A stretch of DNA of 30,000 bases, from positions 1 through 30,000 of the forward strand of contig NZ_CP102267.1 of the NCBI RefSeq assembly GCF_025148125.1, read 5' to 3'. Below the pieces are notes generated by a model, which saw nothing but the letters and a program-made list of their open reading frames with translations, ran no database searches and had not been told where the DNA came from. The position numbers and the translations under genes were made by a program. Source of the DNA: Blautia wexlerae DSM 19850. Lineage in GTDB: Bacteria; Bacillota; Clostridia; Lachnospirales; Lachnospiraceae. Positions 15,179 to 23,324 of the stretch are shown here, in pieces. Numbering within the stretch: position 1 is the first letter of the stretch; each line of letters opens with the position of its first letter.

Positions 15179-16360
15179 ATGGAGAAAATTTTATTTACTT
15201 CTGAATCTGTAACTGAAGGCCATCCGGATAAAATGTGTGATGCTATTTCCGATGCTATTCTTGACGCTCTTATGGAAAAAGATCCTATGAGTCGTGTTGC
15301 ATGTGAAACTGCTACAACTACAGGTCTTGTACTTGTTATGGGTGAGATTACAACAAATGCATATGTTGATATCCAGAAAATCGTAAGAGATACTATCCGT
15401 GAAATCGGATATACACGTGGAAAATATGGATTTGATGCTGATACATGTGCAGTTATCACAGCAATCGATGAACAGTCTGCTGATATCGCTCTTGGCGTAG
15501 ATAAAGCTCTTGAAGCAAAAATGGGTGAAGATGAAATTGATGCCATCGGAGCAGGTGACCAGGGTATCCAGTTTGGTTATGCTTCCAATGAGACAGAAGA
15601 GTATATGCCATATGCCATCAACATGGCACACAAACTTGCACGTCAGTTAACGAAGATCCGTAAAGACGGTACATTAAAATATTTAAGACCGGATGGAAAA
15701 ACACAGGTTACTGTAGAATATGATGAAGCCGGAAAACCAAGCCGTATCGATGCAGTAGTATGCTCTACACAGCATGATCCGGATGTAACTCAGGAGCAGA
15801 TCCATGAGGACATTAAGAAATATGTTTTCGATGAGATCATTCCGGCAGATATGGTAGATGAGAACACAAAATATTTCATCAACCCAACAGGACGTTTCGT
15901 GATCGGCGGACCTCATGGTGACAGCGGACTTACCGGACGTAAGATCATCGTTGATACTTACGGTGGAACCGGACGTCATGGCGGCGGTGCTTTCTCCGGT
16001 AAAGACTGTACAAAGGTAGACCGTTCCGCAGCGTATGCTGCACGTTATGTTGCAAAAAATATTGTTGCAGCAGGTCTTGCAGATAAATGTGAGATTCAGC
16101 TTTCCTATGCGATCGGTGTTGCTCATCCGACATCTATCCACGTAGAAACATTCGGAACCGGTAAACTTTCTGATACAAAGCTGGTTGAGATCATTCGTGA
16201 GAACTTTGACCTTCGCCCGGCGGGAATTATCAAGATGCTTGATCTGAGAAGACCGATTTACAGACAGACAGCTGCTTATGGACATTTCGGACGTACGGAT
16301 GTAGACCTTCCATGGGAGCATCTGGACAAAGTTGATGACCTTAAAAAATACCTTGCTTAA
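15179..16360 (+). CDS. metK: S-adenosylmethionine synthetase (methionine adenosyltransferase)
   Basis: MetK makes S-adenosylmethionine from methionine and ATP, releasing phosphate and pyrophosphate. The 393-residue length is standard. Seen: [20 protein letters not shown] with the ATP-binding His15 and Asp17, the signature [12 protein letters not shown], the [16 protein letters not shown] segment ([11 protein letters not shown]) and the phosphate loop [19 protein letters not shown]. The start has AAGGAG at 15167-15172. It is controlled by the SAM-I riboswitch, so its product represses it. Its SAM also supplies the methyltransferases encoded in this window (rsmA, yabB, rsmI). A bifurcated terminator follows. 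Confidence 0.98.
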   Translation: MEKILFTSESVTEGHPDKMCDAISDAILDALMEKDPMSRVACETATTTGLVLVMGEITTNAYVDIQKIVRDTIREIGYTRGKYGFDADTCAVITAIDEQSADIALGVDKALEAKMGEDEIDAIGAGDQGIQFGYASNETEEYMPYAINMAHKLARQLTKIRKDGTLKYLRPDGKTQVTVEYDEAGKPSRIDAVVCSTQHDPDVTQEQIHEDIKKYVFDEIIPADMVDENTKYFINPTGRFVIGGPHGDSGLTGRKIIVDTYGGTGRHGGGAFSGKDCTKVDRSAAYAARYVAKNIVAAGLADKCEIQLSYAIGVAHPTSIHVETFGTGKLSDTKLVEIIRENFDLRPAGIIKMLDLRRPIYRQTAAYGHFGRTDVDLPWEHLDKVDDLKKYLA

Positions 16361-16371
16361 ATAAGAAAATC

Positions 16372-16417
16372 GTAACTGTTCAGTACTTGCACAGACAGTG
16401 GAATGCTGAATAATTAC
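16372..16417 (+). repeat. GTAACTGTTCAGTA hairpin element, copy after metK
   Basis: It shares GTAACTGTTCAGTA (16372-16385) with 9455-9468. GTAA (16372-16375) pairs with TTAC (16414-16417), and TTCAG (16379-16383) with CTGAA (16406-16410), around a 3x3 internal loop. It lies in the 3' untranslated region of metK, before the terminator. Confidence 0.5.
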
Positions 16418-16451
16418 AGAATATCACAAAAATTGCAGTGCAATGGGATAA

Positions 16452-16500
16452 AACAGGAATTATCTGAAAGAACAGGACAGATGATTCCTGTTCTTTTTAT
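16452..16500 (+). terminator. Intrinsic terminator after metK with two alternative 5' arms
   Basis: AACAGGAAT (16452-16460) pairs with ATTCCTGTT (16484-16492), extended inside by ATCTG/CAGAT (16462-16466/16478-16482). Alternatively GAACAGGA (16470-16477) pairs with TCCTGTTC (16486-16493). Either hairpin ends at the T-run 16494-16498. Confidence 0.9.
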
Positions 16501-16530
16501 AGAAAATTTAGATATGTAAAACAGACTTTA

Positions 16531-16539
16531 TGATATAAT
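16531..16539 (+). promoter_or_regulatory. Extended -10 promoter for the two-component system
   Basis: TGATATAAT (16531-16539) is a perfect extended -10 about 50 nt before the sensor kinase start. No good -35 is visible at the expected distance. Confidence 0.6.
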
Positions 16540-16597
16540 GCTTGCAGAGGGCAAAATTATAGAAACCTTATAAATCAACAGATAGAGGATGATCGGG

Positions 16598-17740
16598 ATG
16601 AAGTTAAAAACAAGGATTATAGTTGGATTCGGTATGAGTATTCTGGTTCCCCTGCTTTTATTTTCGGCAACTTTGTACGGATTAGGTCATACAAAGTTTG
16701 CACAGCAGACAAAGGATTCCTCGGAAGTGGTGTATGATATTTCAGTAGGGGAATCCACCCACAGCCAGACACAGGTAAGGATTATTGCAAAAGATCTGCT
16801 GTTTACTGCGACGGTAATATTAGTATTCACAGCTTTATCTATTGGATTATGGATTTACAGAAGTATTGCCACACCGCTGGTTAAATTAAAGAAAGCCACT
16901 CAGAATATCAAAGAGGGAAATCTTGATTTTGTTCTGGAAGTAGATGGTGACGATGAGTTTTCGGAACTTTGCCGGGATTTTGAGGAGATGAGAAAGCGGC
17001 TGAAGGAATCAGCAGAAGAGAAAGTTCTTATGGATAAAGAAAATAAAGAACTTATCAGCAATATTTCTCATGATCTTAAGACGCCGATCACAGCGGTAAA
17101 GGGATATGTAGAGGGGATTATGGACGGCGTAGCGGATACGCCGGAGAAAATAGACCGTTATGTGAAGACTATTTATAATAAGACGAATGAGATGGATCAT
17201 CTGATCAATGAGCTGACTTTTTATTCAAAGATTGATACCAACAGAATTCCATATACTTTCAGTAAACTGAATGTAGAAGATTATTTCAGTGATTGCGCAG
17301 AAGAAGTAGGACTGGAACTGGAAACGAGAGGAATTGAACTGGTATATGCCAATTATGTTGAGGATAATGTGCAGGTGATCGCAGATGGAGAACAGATTCG
17401 GCGTGTTATTCATAACATTATCAGCAATGCTATCAAATATATGGATAAACCCAAAGGTATCATCCAGATTCGCATAAAGGATGTGGGAGATTTTATTCAG
17501 GTTGAAATTGAAGATAATGGAAAGGGAATTGCAGCAAAGGATCTGCCGTCTATTTTTGATCGTTTTTACAGAACAGACGTGTCGAGAAATTCATCCAAGG
17601 GAGGAAGCGGAATCGGTCTTTCCATTGTGAAAAAGATCCTGGAGGATCATGGAGGAAAGGTCTGGGCAACCAGCAGGCTTGGAATCGGCACAATCATGTA
17701 TTTTGTACTTAGAAAGTATCAGGAGGTACCAATGAAATGA
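16598..17740 (+). CDS. Two-component sensor histidine kinase
   Basis: This is a 380-residue membrane kinase. Seen: a first transmembrane segment (IIVGFGMSILVPLLLFSATLYG), a short external region of about 45 residues, a second transmembrane segment (LLFTATVILVFTALSIGLWI), and a HAMP linker. Then come the HisKA box NISHDLKTPI with the phospho-acceptor His158, and the HATPase blocks: N box HNIISNAIKYMDKP, G1 EIEDNGKGI, F box IFDRFYRTD and G2 GGSGIGLSIV. The short sensor region gives no ligand clue. I chose ATG 16598 because AGAGG (16584-16588) lies 9 bp upstream; ATG 16589 directly abuts that site. Its stop overlaps the start of the response regulator by 4 bp (ATGA). The stimulus is unknown. Confidence 0.95.
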   Translation: MKLKTRIIVGFGMSILVPLLLFSATLYGLGHTKFAQQTKDSSEVVYDISVGESTHSQTQVRIIAKDLLFTATVILVFTALSIGLWIYRSIATPLVKLKKATQNIKEGNLDFVLEVDGDDEFSELCRDFEEMRKRLKESAEEKVLMDKENKELISNISHDLKTPITAVKGYVEGIMDGVADTPEKIDRYVKTIYNKTNEMDHLINELTFYSKIDTNRIPYTFSKLNVEDYFSDCAEEVGLELETRGIELVYANYVEDNVQVIADGEQIRRVIHNIISNAIKYMDKPKGIIQIRIKDVGDFIQVEIEDNGKGIAAKDLPSIFDRFYRTDVSRNSSKGGSGIGLSIVKKILEDHGGKVWATSRLGIGTIMYFVLRKYQEVPMK

Positions 17741-18426
17741 GCAGAATTTTAATTATAGAAGATGAAGAGGCAATTGCAGATCTGGAGAAGGATTATCTGG
17801 AGCTTTCCGGATTTGAAGTTGAAATCTGCAACAGAGGAGACACCGGACTGACGCGTGCGCTGAATGAGGAGTTTGACCTGATTATTCTGGATCTGATGCT
17901 TCCGGAAGTGGATGGCTTTGATATCTGCAGGCAGGTAAGACAGGAAAAAAATACTCCTATCATCATGGTATCTGCAAAGAAAGATGACATAGATAAAATC
18001 AGAGGTCTGGGACTGGGGGCAGATGATTACATGACAAAACCATTCAGTCCAAGTGAACTGGTAGCCAGAGTCAAGGCACATATGGACAGATATAATCGTC
18101 TGATCGGTTCCAATGTACGCAAAAATGATATTGTGGAGATCCGCGGGATCAAGATTGATAAGACTGCACGCCGCGTATGGGTAAACGGAGAGGAGAAAAC
18201 ATTTACTTCCAAGGAATATGATCTGCTTACCTTCCTTGCAGAGAATCCGAACAGAGTGTTTACCAAGGAAGAGTTGTTCCGGGAAATCTGGGATATGGAA
18301 TCTGTGGGAGATATTGCAACAGTCACTGTCCATATCAAGAAGATCCGGGAGAAAATTGAATTTAATACTGCAAAACCTCAGTATATTGAAACAATCTGGG
18401 GCGTAGGATACAGATTTAAAGTTTAA
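17737..18426 (+). CDS. OmpR/PhoB-family response regulator
   Basis: This 229-residue DNA-binding regulator is phosphorylated by the adjacent kinase. The receiver domain (1-120) has the acidic pocket E8-D9, phospho-acceptor Asp52 (LILDLMLPEVDG), the S79 switch residue and Lys101 (MTKPF). The C-terminal winged helix (about 130-229) carries KEYDLLTFLAENPNRVFTKEEL and VHIKKIREKIE and ends in IETIWGVGYRFKV, typical of the OmpR class. Start ATG 17737 overlaps the kinase stop codon, so the pair is translationally coupled; AGGAGG lies at 17721-17726. Target genes cannot be inferred. Kinase-then-regulator order is the reverse of the commoner one. Confidence 0.97.
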   Translation: MSRILIIEDEEAIADLEKDYLELSGFEVEICNRGDTGLTRALNEEFDLIILDLMLPEVDGFDICRQVRQEKNTPIIMVSAKKDDIDKIRGLGLGADDYMTKPFSPSELVARVKAHMDRYNRLIGSNVRKNDIVEIRGIKIDKTARRVWVNGEEKTFTSKEYDLLTFLAENPNRVFTKEELFREIWDMESVGDIATVTVHIKKIREKIEFNTAKPQYIETIWGVGYRFKV

Positions 18427-18439
18427 CTGAATCAGGGAA

Positions 18440-18489
18440 GTTCCATATTTCAGGCACGAAAAGGCAATAATCAGTGGGAAATTTGGAAC
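18440..18489. repeat. Imperfect inverted repeat between the response regulator and yaaO
   Basis: GTTCCATATTT (18440-18450) and AAATTTGGAAC (18479-18489) are complementary at 10 of 11 positions across a 28-nt spacer. There is no T-run after it, so it is not an obvious terminator. It could be an mRNA hairpin or a regulator site. Confidence 0.45.
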
Positions 18490-18543
18490 GCAAGATTGTT
18501 CGAGAAATCAACTTGTTGGCACAATAGTATAAAAAGGAAAAAA

Positions 18544-20010
18544 ATGGAAAGATTATATAAAAAATTAGAAAGCTATGGGCAGTCTGACTATTATCCGTTT
18601 CACATGCCGGGGCATAAGAGAAACCGGGCATCTTCAGCAGATGATTTTCTTTTTGAGAGAGATATTACAGAGATTTCAGGATTTGACAATCTTCATCATG
18701 CGGAAGGAATTTTGAAAGAAGCACAGGAATATGCAGCTCAGATTTATGGGACAAAGAAATGTTTCTTCAGTGTAAATGGAAGTACGGCGGCTCTTCTGGC
18801 AGCAGTCAGTGCAAGTGTAAATAAAGGTGGGAAGATACTTGTCGCGAGGAACTGTCACAAGGCTGTTTACCATGCATTGTATTTACGTGAGCTTCAGCCG
18901 GTCTATATTTATCCACATGAAGATCAGAGACTGGGGATAAACGGAGGAATTTCTCCTGAACGTGTGGAAAGATATCTGGAAGAAAATACGGATGTGCAGG
19001 CTTTTCTGCTTACTTCGCCTACATATGACGGCGTTGTGTCTGATATAAAGACAATTGCAGAAGTTGTACACAGACATAAGATTCCTCTTATTGTGGATGA
19101 AGCACATGGTGCACATCTTCATTATTCTAAATATTTTCCGGTGTCTGCTGCTGATCTGGGAGCTGACATTGTAATACAGAGTTTCCATAAAACGCTGCCA
19201 TCTATGACTCAGACGGCGGTGCTTCATATATGCAGTGATATGGCAGATGTGGAAAAGATAAAGAGATTTATGGGGATTTACCAGACCAGCAGTCCGTCGT
19301 ATATTCTGATGGCGAGTATGGATGCATGTATGGATAAACTGAGAAAAGACGGGCAGCAAATGTTTCGCGAATTTACCTTCAATCTGGAGAAGGCCAGACA
19401 GCGTCTTTCAAAGTGTGAAAAAATAAAACTGATCGAAGGTTCTATGATCGAAGGCAGTGGAATCTATGATTTTGACAGATCCAAGCTGTTGTTCTCCACA
19501 GTCGGAACTTCTGTTAACGGACATCTTCTCCATCAGATACTTCGTGACAGATATCACATTGAAATGGAAATGGCGGCTGAGAAATATGTTCTTGGAATTG
19601 CAGCAGTGGGAGATACAGAAGAGGGGTTTGAGAGACTGTGTACTGCAATTGAAGAGATTGATGCAGAGATACAGCAAACAGATGAGTCGGAGGAATCGCA
19701 GTATCATACTTCTCATGCGAGAATGACACAGCTTATGACAATTTCTCAGGCAGTGGATGCGCAGCAAAGGCGATATTCTCTGAAAGAAAGTGTTGGCAAA
19801 GTCAGTGCAGAGTTTGCTTATCTGTATCCGCCCGGAATTCCGATTATTGTGCCGGGAGAGCAGATAACTGGACAATTTGTAAGAAATGTGAGAAGATACA
19901 TGGAACAGGGGCTGGAAGTACAGGGACTCAGTGATACATCTGCTGAAACAATCTGCGTAGCTGCCCGAAATGAAATTGGACAGGAAGAATACAGTCCGGC
20001 AAAGGAATAA
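18544..20010 (+). CDS. yaaO: Orn/Lys/Arg decarboxylase family PLP enzyme (YaaO-like)
   Basis: This 488-residue PLP-dependent fold-type I enzyme belongs to the basic amino acid decarboxylase group, which makes polyamines or their precursors (lysine to cadaverine, arginine to agmatine, ornithine to putrescine). Seen: FHMPGHKRN near the N-terminus, FSVNGSTAALLAA (phosphate-binding loop), LLTSPTYDGVVSD, PLIVDEAHGAHL (PLP-contacting Asp and His) and SFHKTLPSMTQ with the PLP-binding Lys216. A C-terminal decarboxylase domain ends the protein (YPPGIPIIVPGE). It is shorter than classical inducible decarboxylases, lacking their N-terminal wing domain, like B. subtilis YaaO. I chose ATG 18544 after AAGG (18534-18537); the ATG at 18496 gives an atypical extension. 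Its place before the kinase and holB repeats the B. subtilis order. Substrate unknown. Confidence 0.92.
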   Translation: MERLYKKLESYGQSDYYPFHMPGHKRNRASSADDFLFERDITEISGFDNLHHAEGILKEAQEYAAQIYGTKKCFFSVNGSTAALLAAVSASVNKGGKILVARNCHKAVYHALYLRELQPVYIYPHEDQRLGINGGISPERVERYLEENTDVQAFLLTSPTYDGVVSDIKTIAEVVHRHKIPLIVDEAHGAHLHYSKYFPVSAADLGADIVIQSFHKTLPSMTQTAVLHICSDMADVEKIKRFMGIYQTSSPSYILMASMDACMDKLRKDGQQMFREFTFNLEKARQRLSKCEKIKLIEGSMIEGSGIYDFDRSKLLFSTVGTSVNGHLLHQILRDRYHIEMEMAAEKYVLGIAAVGDTEEGFERLCTAIEEIDAEIQQTDESEESQYHTSHARMTQLMTISQAVDAQQRRYSLKESVGKVSAEFAYLYPPGIPIIVPGEQITGQFVRNVRRYMEQGLEVQGLSDTSAETICVAARNEIGQEEYSPAKE

Positions 20011-20020
20011 CATAACAGAT

Positions 20021-20608
20021 ATGGGAAAGATTTTTTACATCATGGGAAAGAGTGCATCCGGAAAAGACAGAATCTATTCACTTCTGGCCGCACATAAAGA
20101 ATTGAATTTGAAAACACTTATTCTGTATACAACCCGCCCGATCAGGGCAGGAGAGCAGGATGGAAAAAATTATTATTTTGTAGATGACGGAAAACTGGAA
20201 GAATTCAGAAAAAACGGAAATCTTATCGAGGAGAGAGCATATCATACGGTTTATGGGATATGGACTTATTTCACTGCAGATGATGGTCAGGTGAACCTTG
20301 CAGATTCCGATTATCTGGGAATCGGTACTCTGGAGTCATTTAAAAAGATGCGTAAATACTATGGGGAAGATGCAGTCTGTCCTGTTTATGTCCAGGTAGA
20401 AGATGGAGAAAGACTGAGTCGTGCTCTTAATAGAGAGAGAGAACAGGAAAATCCAAGATATGAGGAAATGTGTAGAAGATTTATTGCAGATCAGTCGGAT
20501 TTTTCAGAGGAAAATATTCTGAACGCAGGGATAGAGAAACGTTTTCAGAATATAAATCTTGATGACTGTGTGAAAGAAATCGCAAATTATATAAAGTCTG
20601 TGCAATAG
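20021..20608 (+). CDS. Guanylate kinase-like protein with atypical P-loop
   Basis: This 195-residue protein matches the guanylate kinase signature exactly (TTRPIRAGEQDGKNYYFV, the GMP-contacting loop). Guanylate kinase phosphorylates GMP to GDP with ATP. Differences: the P-loop reads GKSASGKDR (from residue 9), with Asp-Arg where a Mg-coordinating Ser or Thr is expected. The usual NYYGT segment is replaced by VYGIWTYFT, and the lid (RALNREREQENPRYEEMCRR) diverges. It may be a divergent nucleotide kinase or a non-canonical paralogue; the essential gmk is probably elsewhere. It occupies the position of tmk in the B. subtilis cluster. ATG 20021 lies 11 bp after the yaaO stop; the nearest ribosome-site-like AAAGGAA (20001-20007) is rather distant. 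Confidence 0.82.
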   Translation: MGKIFYIMGKSASGKDRIYSLLAAHKELNLKTLILYTTRPIRAGEQDGKNYYFVDDGKLEEFRKNGNLIEERAYHTVYGIWTYFTADDGQVNLADSDYLGIGTLESFKKMRKYYGEDAVCPVYVQVEDGERLSRALNREREQENPRYEEMCRRFIADQSDFSEENILNAGIEKRFQNINLDDCVKEIANYIKSVQ

Positions 20609-20619
20609 TTCTTCTTTTA

Positions 20620-20628
20620 TGGTATAAT
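20620..20628 (+). promoter_or_regulatory. Extended -10 promoter for the holB row
   Basis: TGGTATAAT (20620-20628) is a perfect extended -10 in the 52-bp gap before holB. The -35 is poor. It would give holB, yaaT, yabB and rsmI an internal promoter. Confidence 0.6.
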
Positions 20629-20660
20629 ATCTTACAAAACGGACTGGTGAGGTGATTCTT

Positions 20661-21650
20661 ATGATGGGATTTAACAATATTATCGGACATGAAGAGATTA
20701 TCGGACATTTAAAAAATGCAATAGAATCAGGAAAAATATCGCATTCTTATATTTTTACCGGCGAACCAGGTTCTGGTAAGAAGCTCCTTGCAGGGACTTT
20801 TGCGGCAACACTTCAGTGTGAGGCCGGAGGTACAGAACCCTGCCAGAAATGCGACTCCTGCAAAAAGGCGATGGGTAAGAATCATCCGGACATTATTATG
20901 GTCAGTCATGAGAAACCTGGAACGATCACAATTGACGAGATCAGGGATCAGGTGATCAATGATATAGATATCAGACCATATTACAGTCCTTACAAGATTT
21001 ATATTATTGCAGATGCAGATCTTATGACACCACAGGCACAGAATGCTCTTCTTAAAACAATTGAAGAGCCGCCGGAATATGCAGTGATTCTTTTGCTGAC
21101 TAATAATATCGGGGGACTGCTGCCGACTATTCAGTCAAGATGTGTTCGTCTTGATCTGAAGGTAGTGGATGACGGTCTTGTAAAGAAATATCTGATGGAG
21201 CATCTTCATGTTCCGGATTACCAGGCGGAGATTGACGCATCCTTTGCACAGGGCAGTATTGGAAGGGCAAAAGAAGCAGCTACTTCTCAGGAGTTTGCAG
21301 AGATGACTCAGAATGCACTGAGGATTCTTAAATATGCAAACACCATGGAAGTTTATGAACTGTCAGATGCGATTAAGAGTCTTTCTGAGGACAAACAGAA
21401 TATCAACGATTATCTGGATATTTTCCAGTTCTGGTTCAGAGATGTCCTGATGTTTAAGGCAACACAGGAGATTGACAATCTGGTATTTAAACAGGAAATT
21501 AATTTTATCAGAGAACAGGCAAAGCAGCGTTCCTACGAGAATCTGGAGAACATTCTGGATTCTATTCAGAAGACAAAGGTACGTCTGAAAGCAAATGTTA
21601 ATTTTGATCTGGCATTTGAATTGCTGTTCCTGACGATCAGGGAGAAATAG
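20661..21650 (+). CDS. holB: DNA polymerase III delta' subunit
   Basis: This clamp-loader subunit works with the delta and tau/gamma subunits to open the DnaN ring on primed DNA. About 329 residues. Seen: GFNNIIGHEEIIGHLKNAI, a modified P-loop GEPGSGKK (Lys instead of Ser/Thr, as usual for delta', which does not hydrolyse ATP), a four-cysteine zinc module (CEAGG, then CQKCDSC), the ALLKTIEEPPEYAVILLLT block, and the SRC arginine motif (IQSRCVRL). The start is ATG 20661 or 20664; AGGTGATT (20650-20657) is a near-perfect ribosome site for either. A GTG at 20652 lies inside that site. It is followed one base later by yaaT, as in B. subtilis. Confidence 0.95.
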   Translation: MMGFNNIIGHEEIIGHLKNAIESGKISHSYIFTGEPGSGKKLLAGTFAATLQCEAGGTEPCQKCDSCKKAMGKNHPDIIMVSHEKPGTITIDEIRDQVINDIDIRPYYSPYKIYIIADADLMTPQAQNALLKTIEEPPEYAVILLLTNNIGGLLPTIQSRCVRLDLKVVDDGLVKKYLMEHLHVPDYQAEIDASFAQGSIGRAKEAATSQEFAEMTQNALRILKYANTMEVYELSDAIKSLSEDKQNINDYLDIFQFWFRDVLMFKATQEIDNLVFKQEINFIREQAKQRSYENLENILDSIQKTKVRLKANVNFDLAFELLFLTIREK

Positions 21651-21651
21651 A

Positions 21652-22551
21652 ATGACAAAAGTAGTAGGCGTGAGATTTCGTAATGTAGGTAAGATTTATT
21701 ATTTCAGTCCTAAAGATTATGAAATTAAAACAGGCGATCACGTGATCGTGGAGACAGCCCGGGGAATTGAATACGGGAAAGTCGTACTTGCACCAAGAGA
21801 AGTAGGTGAGGAAGATGTTGTTCACCCTCTCAAAGAAGTTCTTCGTGTGGCAACAAAGGAGGACGACGAGAGAGAGGCACAGAACAGAGTCAGAGAGAGA
21901 GAGGCATTTAAAATCTGTCAGAAGAAGATTCGTGAACATGGTCTGGAAATGAAACTGATAGATGCAGAGTATACATTTGATAATAATAAAGTGCTGTTTT
22001 ATTTCACTGCTGACGGCAGAATTGATTTTCGCCAATTGGTAAAAGATCTGGCAGCAATTTTTAAAACGCGTATCGAACTTCGTCAGATTGGTGTTCGGGA
22101 TGAGACAAAGATTCTGGGAGGAATCGGTATCTGCGGAAGATGTCTGTGCTGCCACACATATCTGTCTGAGTTTGCACCGGTATCCATAAAGATGGCAAAA
22201 GAGCAGAATCTGTCCCTTAACCAGACAAAGATTTCCGGTGTGTGCGGAAGACTGATGTGCTGCCTGAAGAACGAGCAGGAAACATATGAAGAGCTGAATA
22301 AAAAGCTTCCGGGACTGGGAGATACAGTTACAACTCCGGATGGGCTTACCGGAACTGTACACAGTGTAAACGTGCTTCGTCAACGTGTAAAGGTAATTGT
22401 AGAGATCAATGACGAGAAAGAAATTCAGGAATTTCCGGTAGATGACCTGAAATTCAGACCGAGAAAGAAGAAAGTCAAAGTCTCTGAAAAAGAATTAAAA
22501 GAACTTGGAAATCTGGAAGATAAAAAAGGAGATTCCAAATTAAATGACTGA
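21652..22551 (+). CDS. yaaT: PSP1-domain protein YaaT/RicT
   Basis: This 299-residue protein is the RicT/YaaT homologue. In B. subtilis it works with RicA and RicF in an iron-sulfur complex that assists RNase Y-dependent mRNA maturation and affects sporulation and competence. Seen: an N-terminal VVGVRFRNVGKIYYFSP, the PSP1 core (ETARGIEYGKVV, FTADGRIDFRQLVKDLAAIF), and two cysteine clusters: C161, C164, C166, C167 (GICGRCLCC) and C198, C203, C204 (GVCGRLMCC), presumably the cluster ligands. The C-terminal tail is Lys-rich. Start ATG 21652 lies one base after the holB stop. It overlaps yabB by 8 bp. RicA and RicF are not in this window. Confidence 0.94.
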   Translation: MTKVVGVRFRNVGKIYYFSPKDYEIKTGDHVIVETARGIEYGKVVLAPREVGEEDVVHPLKEVLRVATKEDDEREAQNRVREREAFKICQKKIREHGLEMKLIDAEYTFDNNKVLFYFTADGRIDFRQLVKDLAAIFKTRIELRQIGVRDETKILGGIGICGRCLCCHTYLSEFAPVSIKMAKEQNLSLNQTKISGVCGRLMCCLKNEQETYEELNKKLPGLGDTVTTPDGLTGTVHSVNVLRQRVKVIVEINDEKEIQEFPVDDLKFRPRKKKVKVSEKELKELGNLEDKKGDSKLND

Positions 22552-23284
22552 TCAGCTGGTAAAAGATAATGAACGTATAGATGATCTTCAGAACGGATAT
22601 TATGTGATACAGGATCCGGATAAATTCTGTTTTGGGATGGATGCAGTTCTTCTTTCCGGCTTTGCAAAAGTAAAAAAGGGTGAGACTGCTCTGGATCTGG
22701 GAACAGGAACGGGAATTATCCCGATCCTGCTTAAAACCAAAACAAATGGGAAACACTTTACAGGTCTTGAGATTCAGAAAGAGTGTGCAGATATGGCCGG
22801 ACGCAGTGTCAGATATAATCATCTGGAGGACGATGTTGAGATCGTACGGGGTGATATTAAGGAGGCTGCTGATATTTTTGGGGCAGCTTCTTTTGATGTA
22901 GTGACAAGTAATCCGCCTTATATGATCGGACAGCATGGGCTTCGCAATCCGGATATGCCAAAAGCAATTGCCAGACATGAAGTACTCTGTAATCTGGAGG
23001 ATGTGGTGAGCCAGGCATCAAAGGTTCTGAAAGAACGTGGAAGATTTTATATGGTCCACAGACCGTTCAGACTGGCTGAGATTATGAATGTTCTCACAAA
23101 GTATCGTCTGGAACCGAAAAAGATGCAGCTTGTATATCCATACATAGACAGAGAACCAAACATGGTTCTGATCGAGGCATTAAAGGGAGGAAATTCCAGA
23201 GTTACAGTGGAACCTCCTCTGATCGTATATAAAGAGCCGGGAGTCTATACAGAAAATATACTGAAGATTTATGATATGATTTAA
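22544..23284 (+). CDS. yabB: tRNA1(Val) adenine N6-methyltransferase-like protein (YabB/TrmN6)
   Basis: This is a SAM-dependent methyltransferase of the YfiC/TrmN6 type, which in E. coli methylates A37 of tRNA1(Val). The 246-residue length fits. Seen: an N-terminal QDPDKFCFGMDAVLLSGFA (typical of this family), the SAM-binding ALDLGTGTGIIPILL, and the catalytic SNPPYM with NPPY at 123-126, the hallmark of N6-adenine methyltransferases. Function by homology only. ATG 22544 overlaps the yaaT end by 8 bp, behind AAGGAG at 22526-22531. The nuclease gene yazA, which lies between yabB and rsmI in B. subtilis, is absent. Confidence 0.92.
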   Translation: MTDQLVKDNERIDDLQNGYYVIQDPDKFCFGMDAVLLSGFAKVKKGETALDLGTGTGIIPILLKTKTNGKHFTGLEIQKECADMAGRSVRYNHLEDDVEIVRGDIKEAADIFGAASFDVVTSNPPYMIGQHGLRNPDMPKAIARHEVLCNLEDVVSQASKVLKERGRFYMVHRPFRLAEIMNVLTKYRLEPKKMQLVYPYIDREPNMVLIEALKGGNSRVTVEPPLIVYKEPGVYTENILKIYDMI

Positions 23285-23324
23285 CAGAATTTTATTTGCA
23301 AAGTAATATGAGAGGAAACAAATT

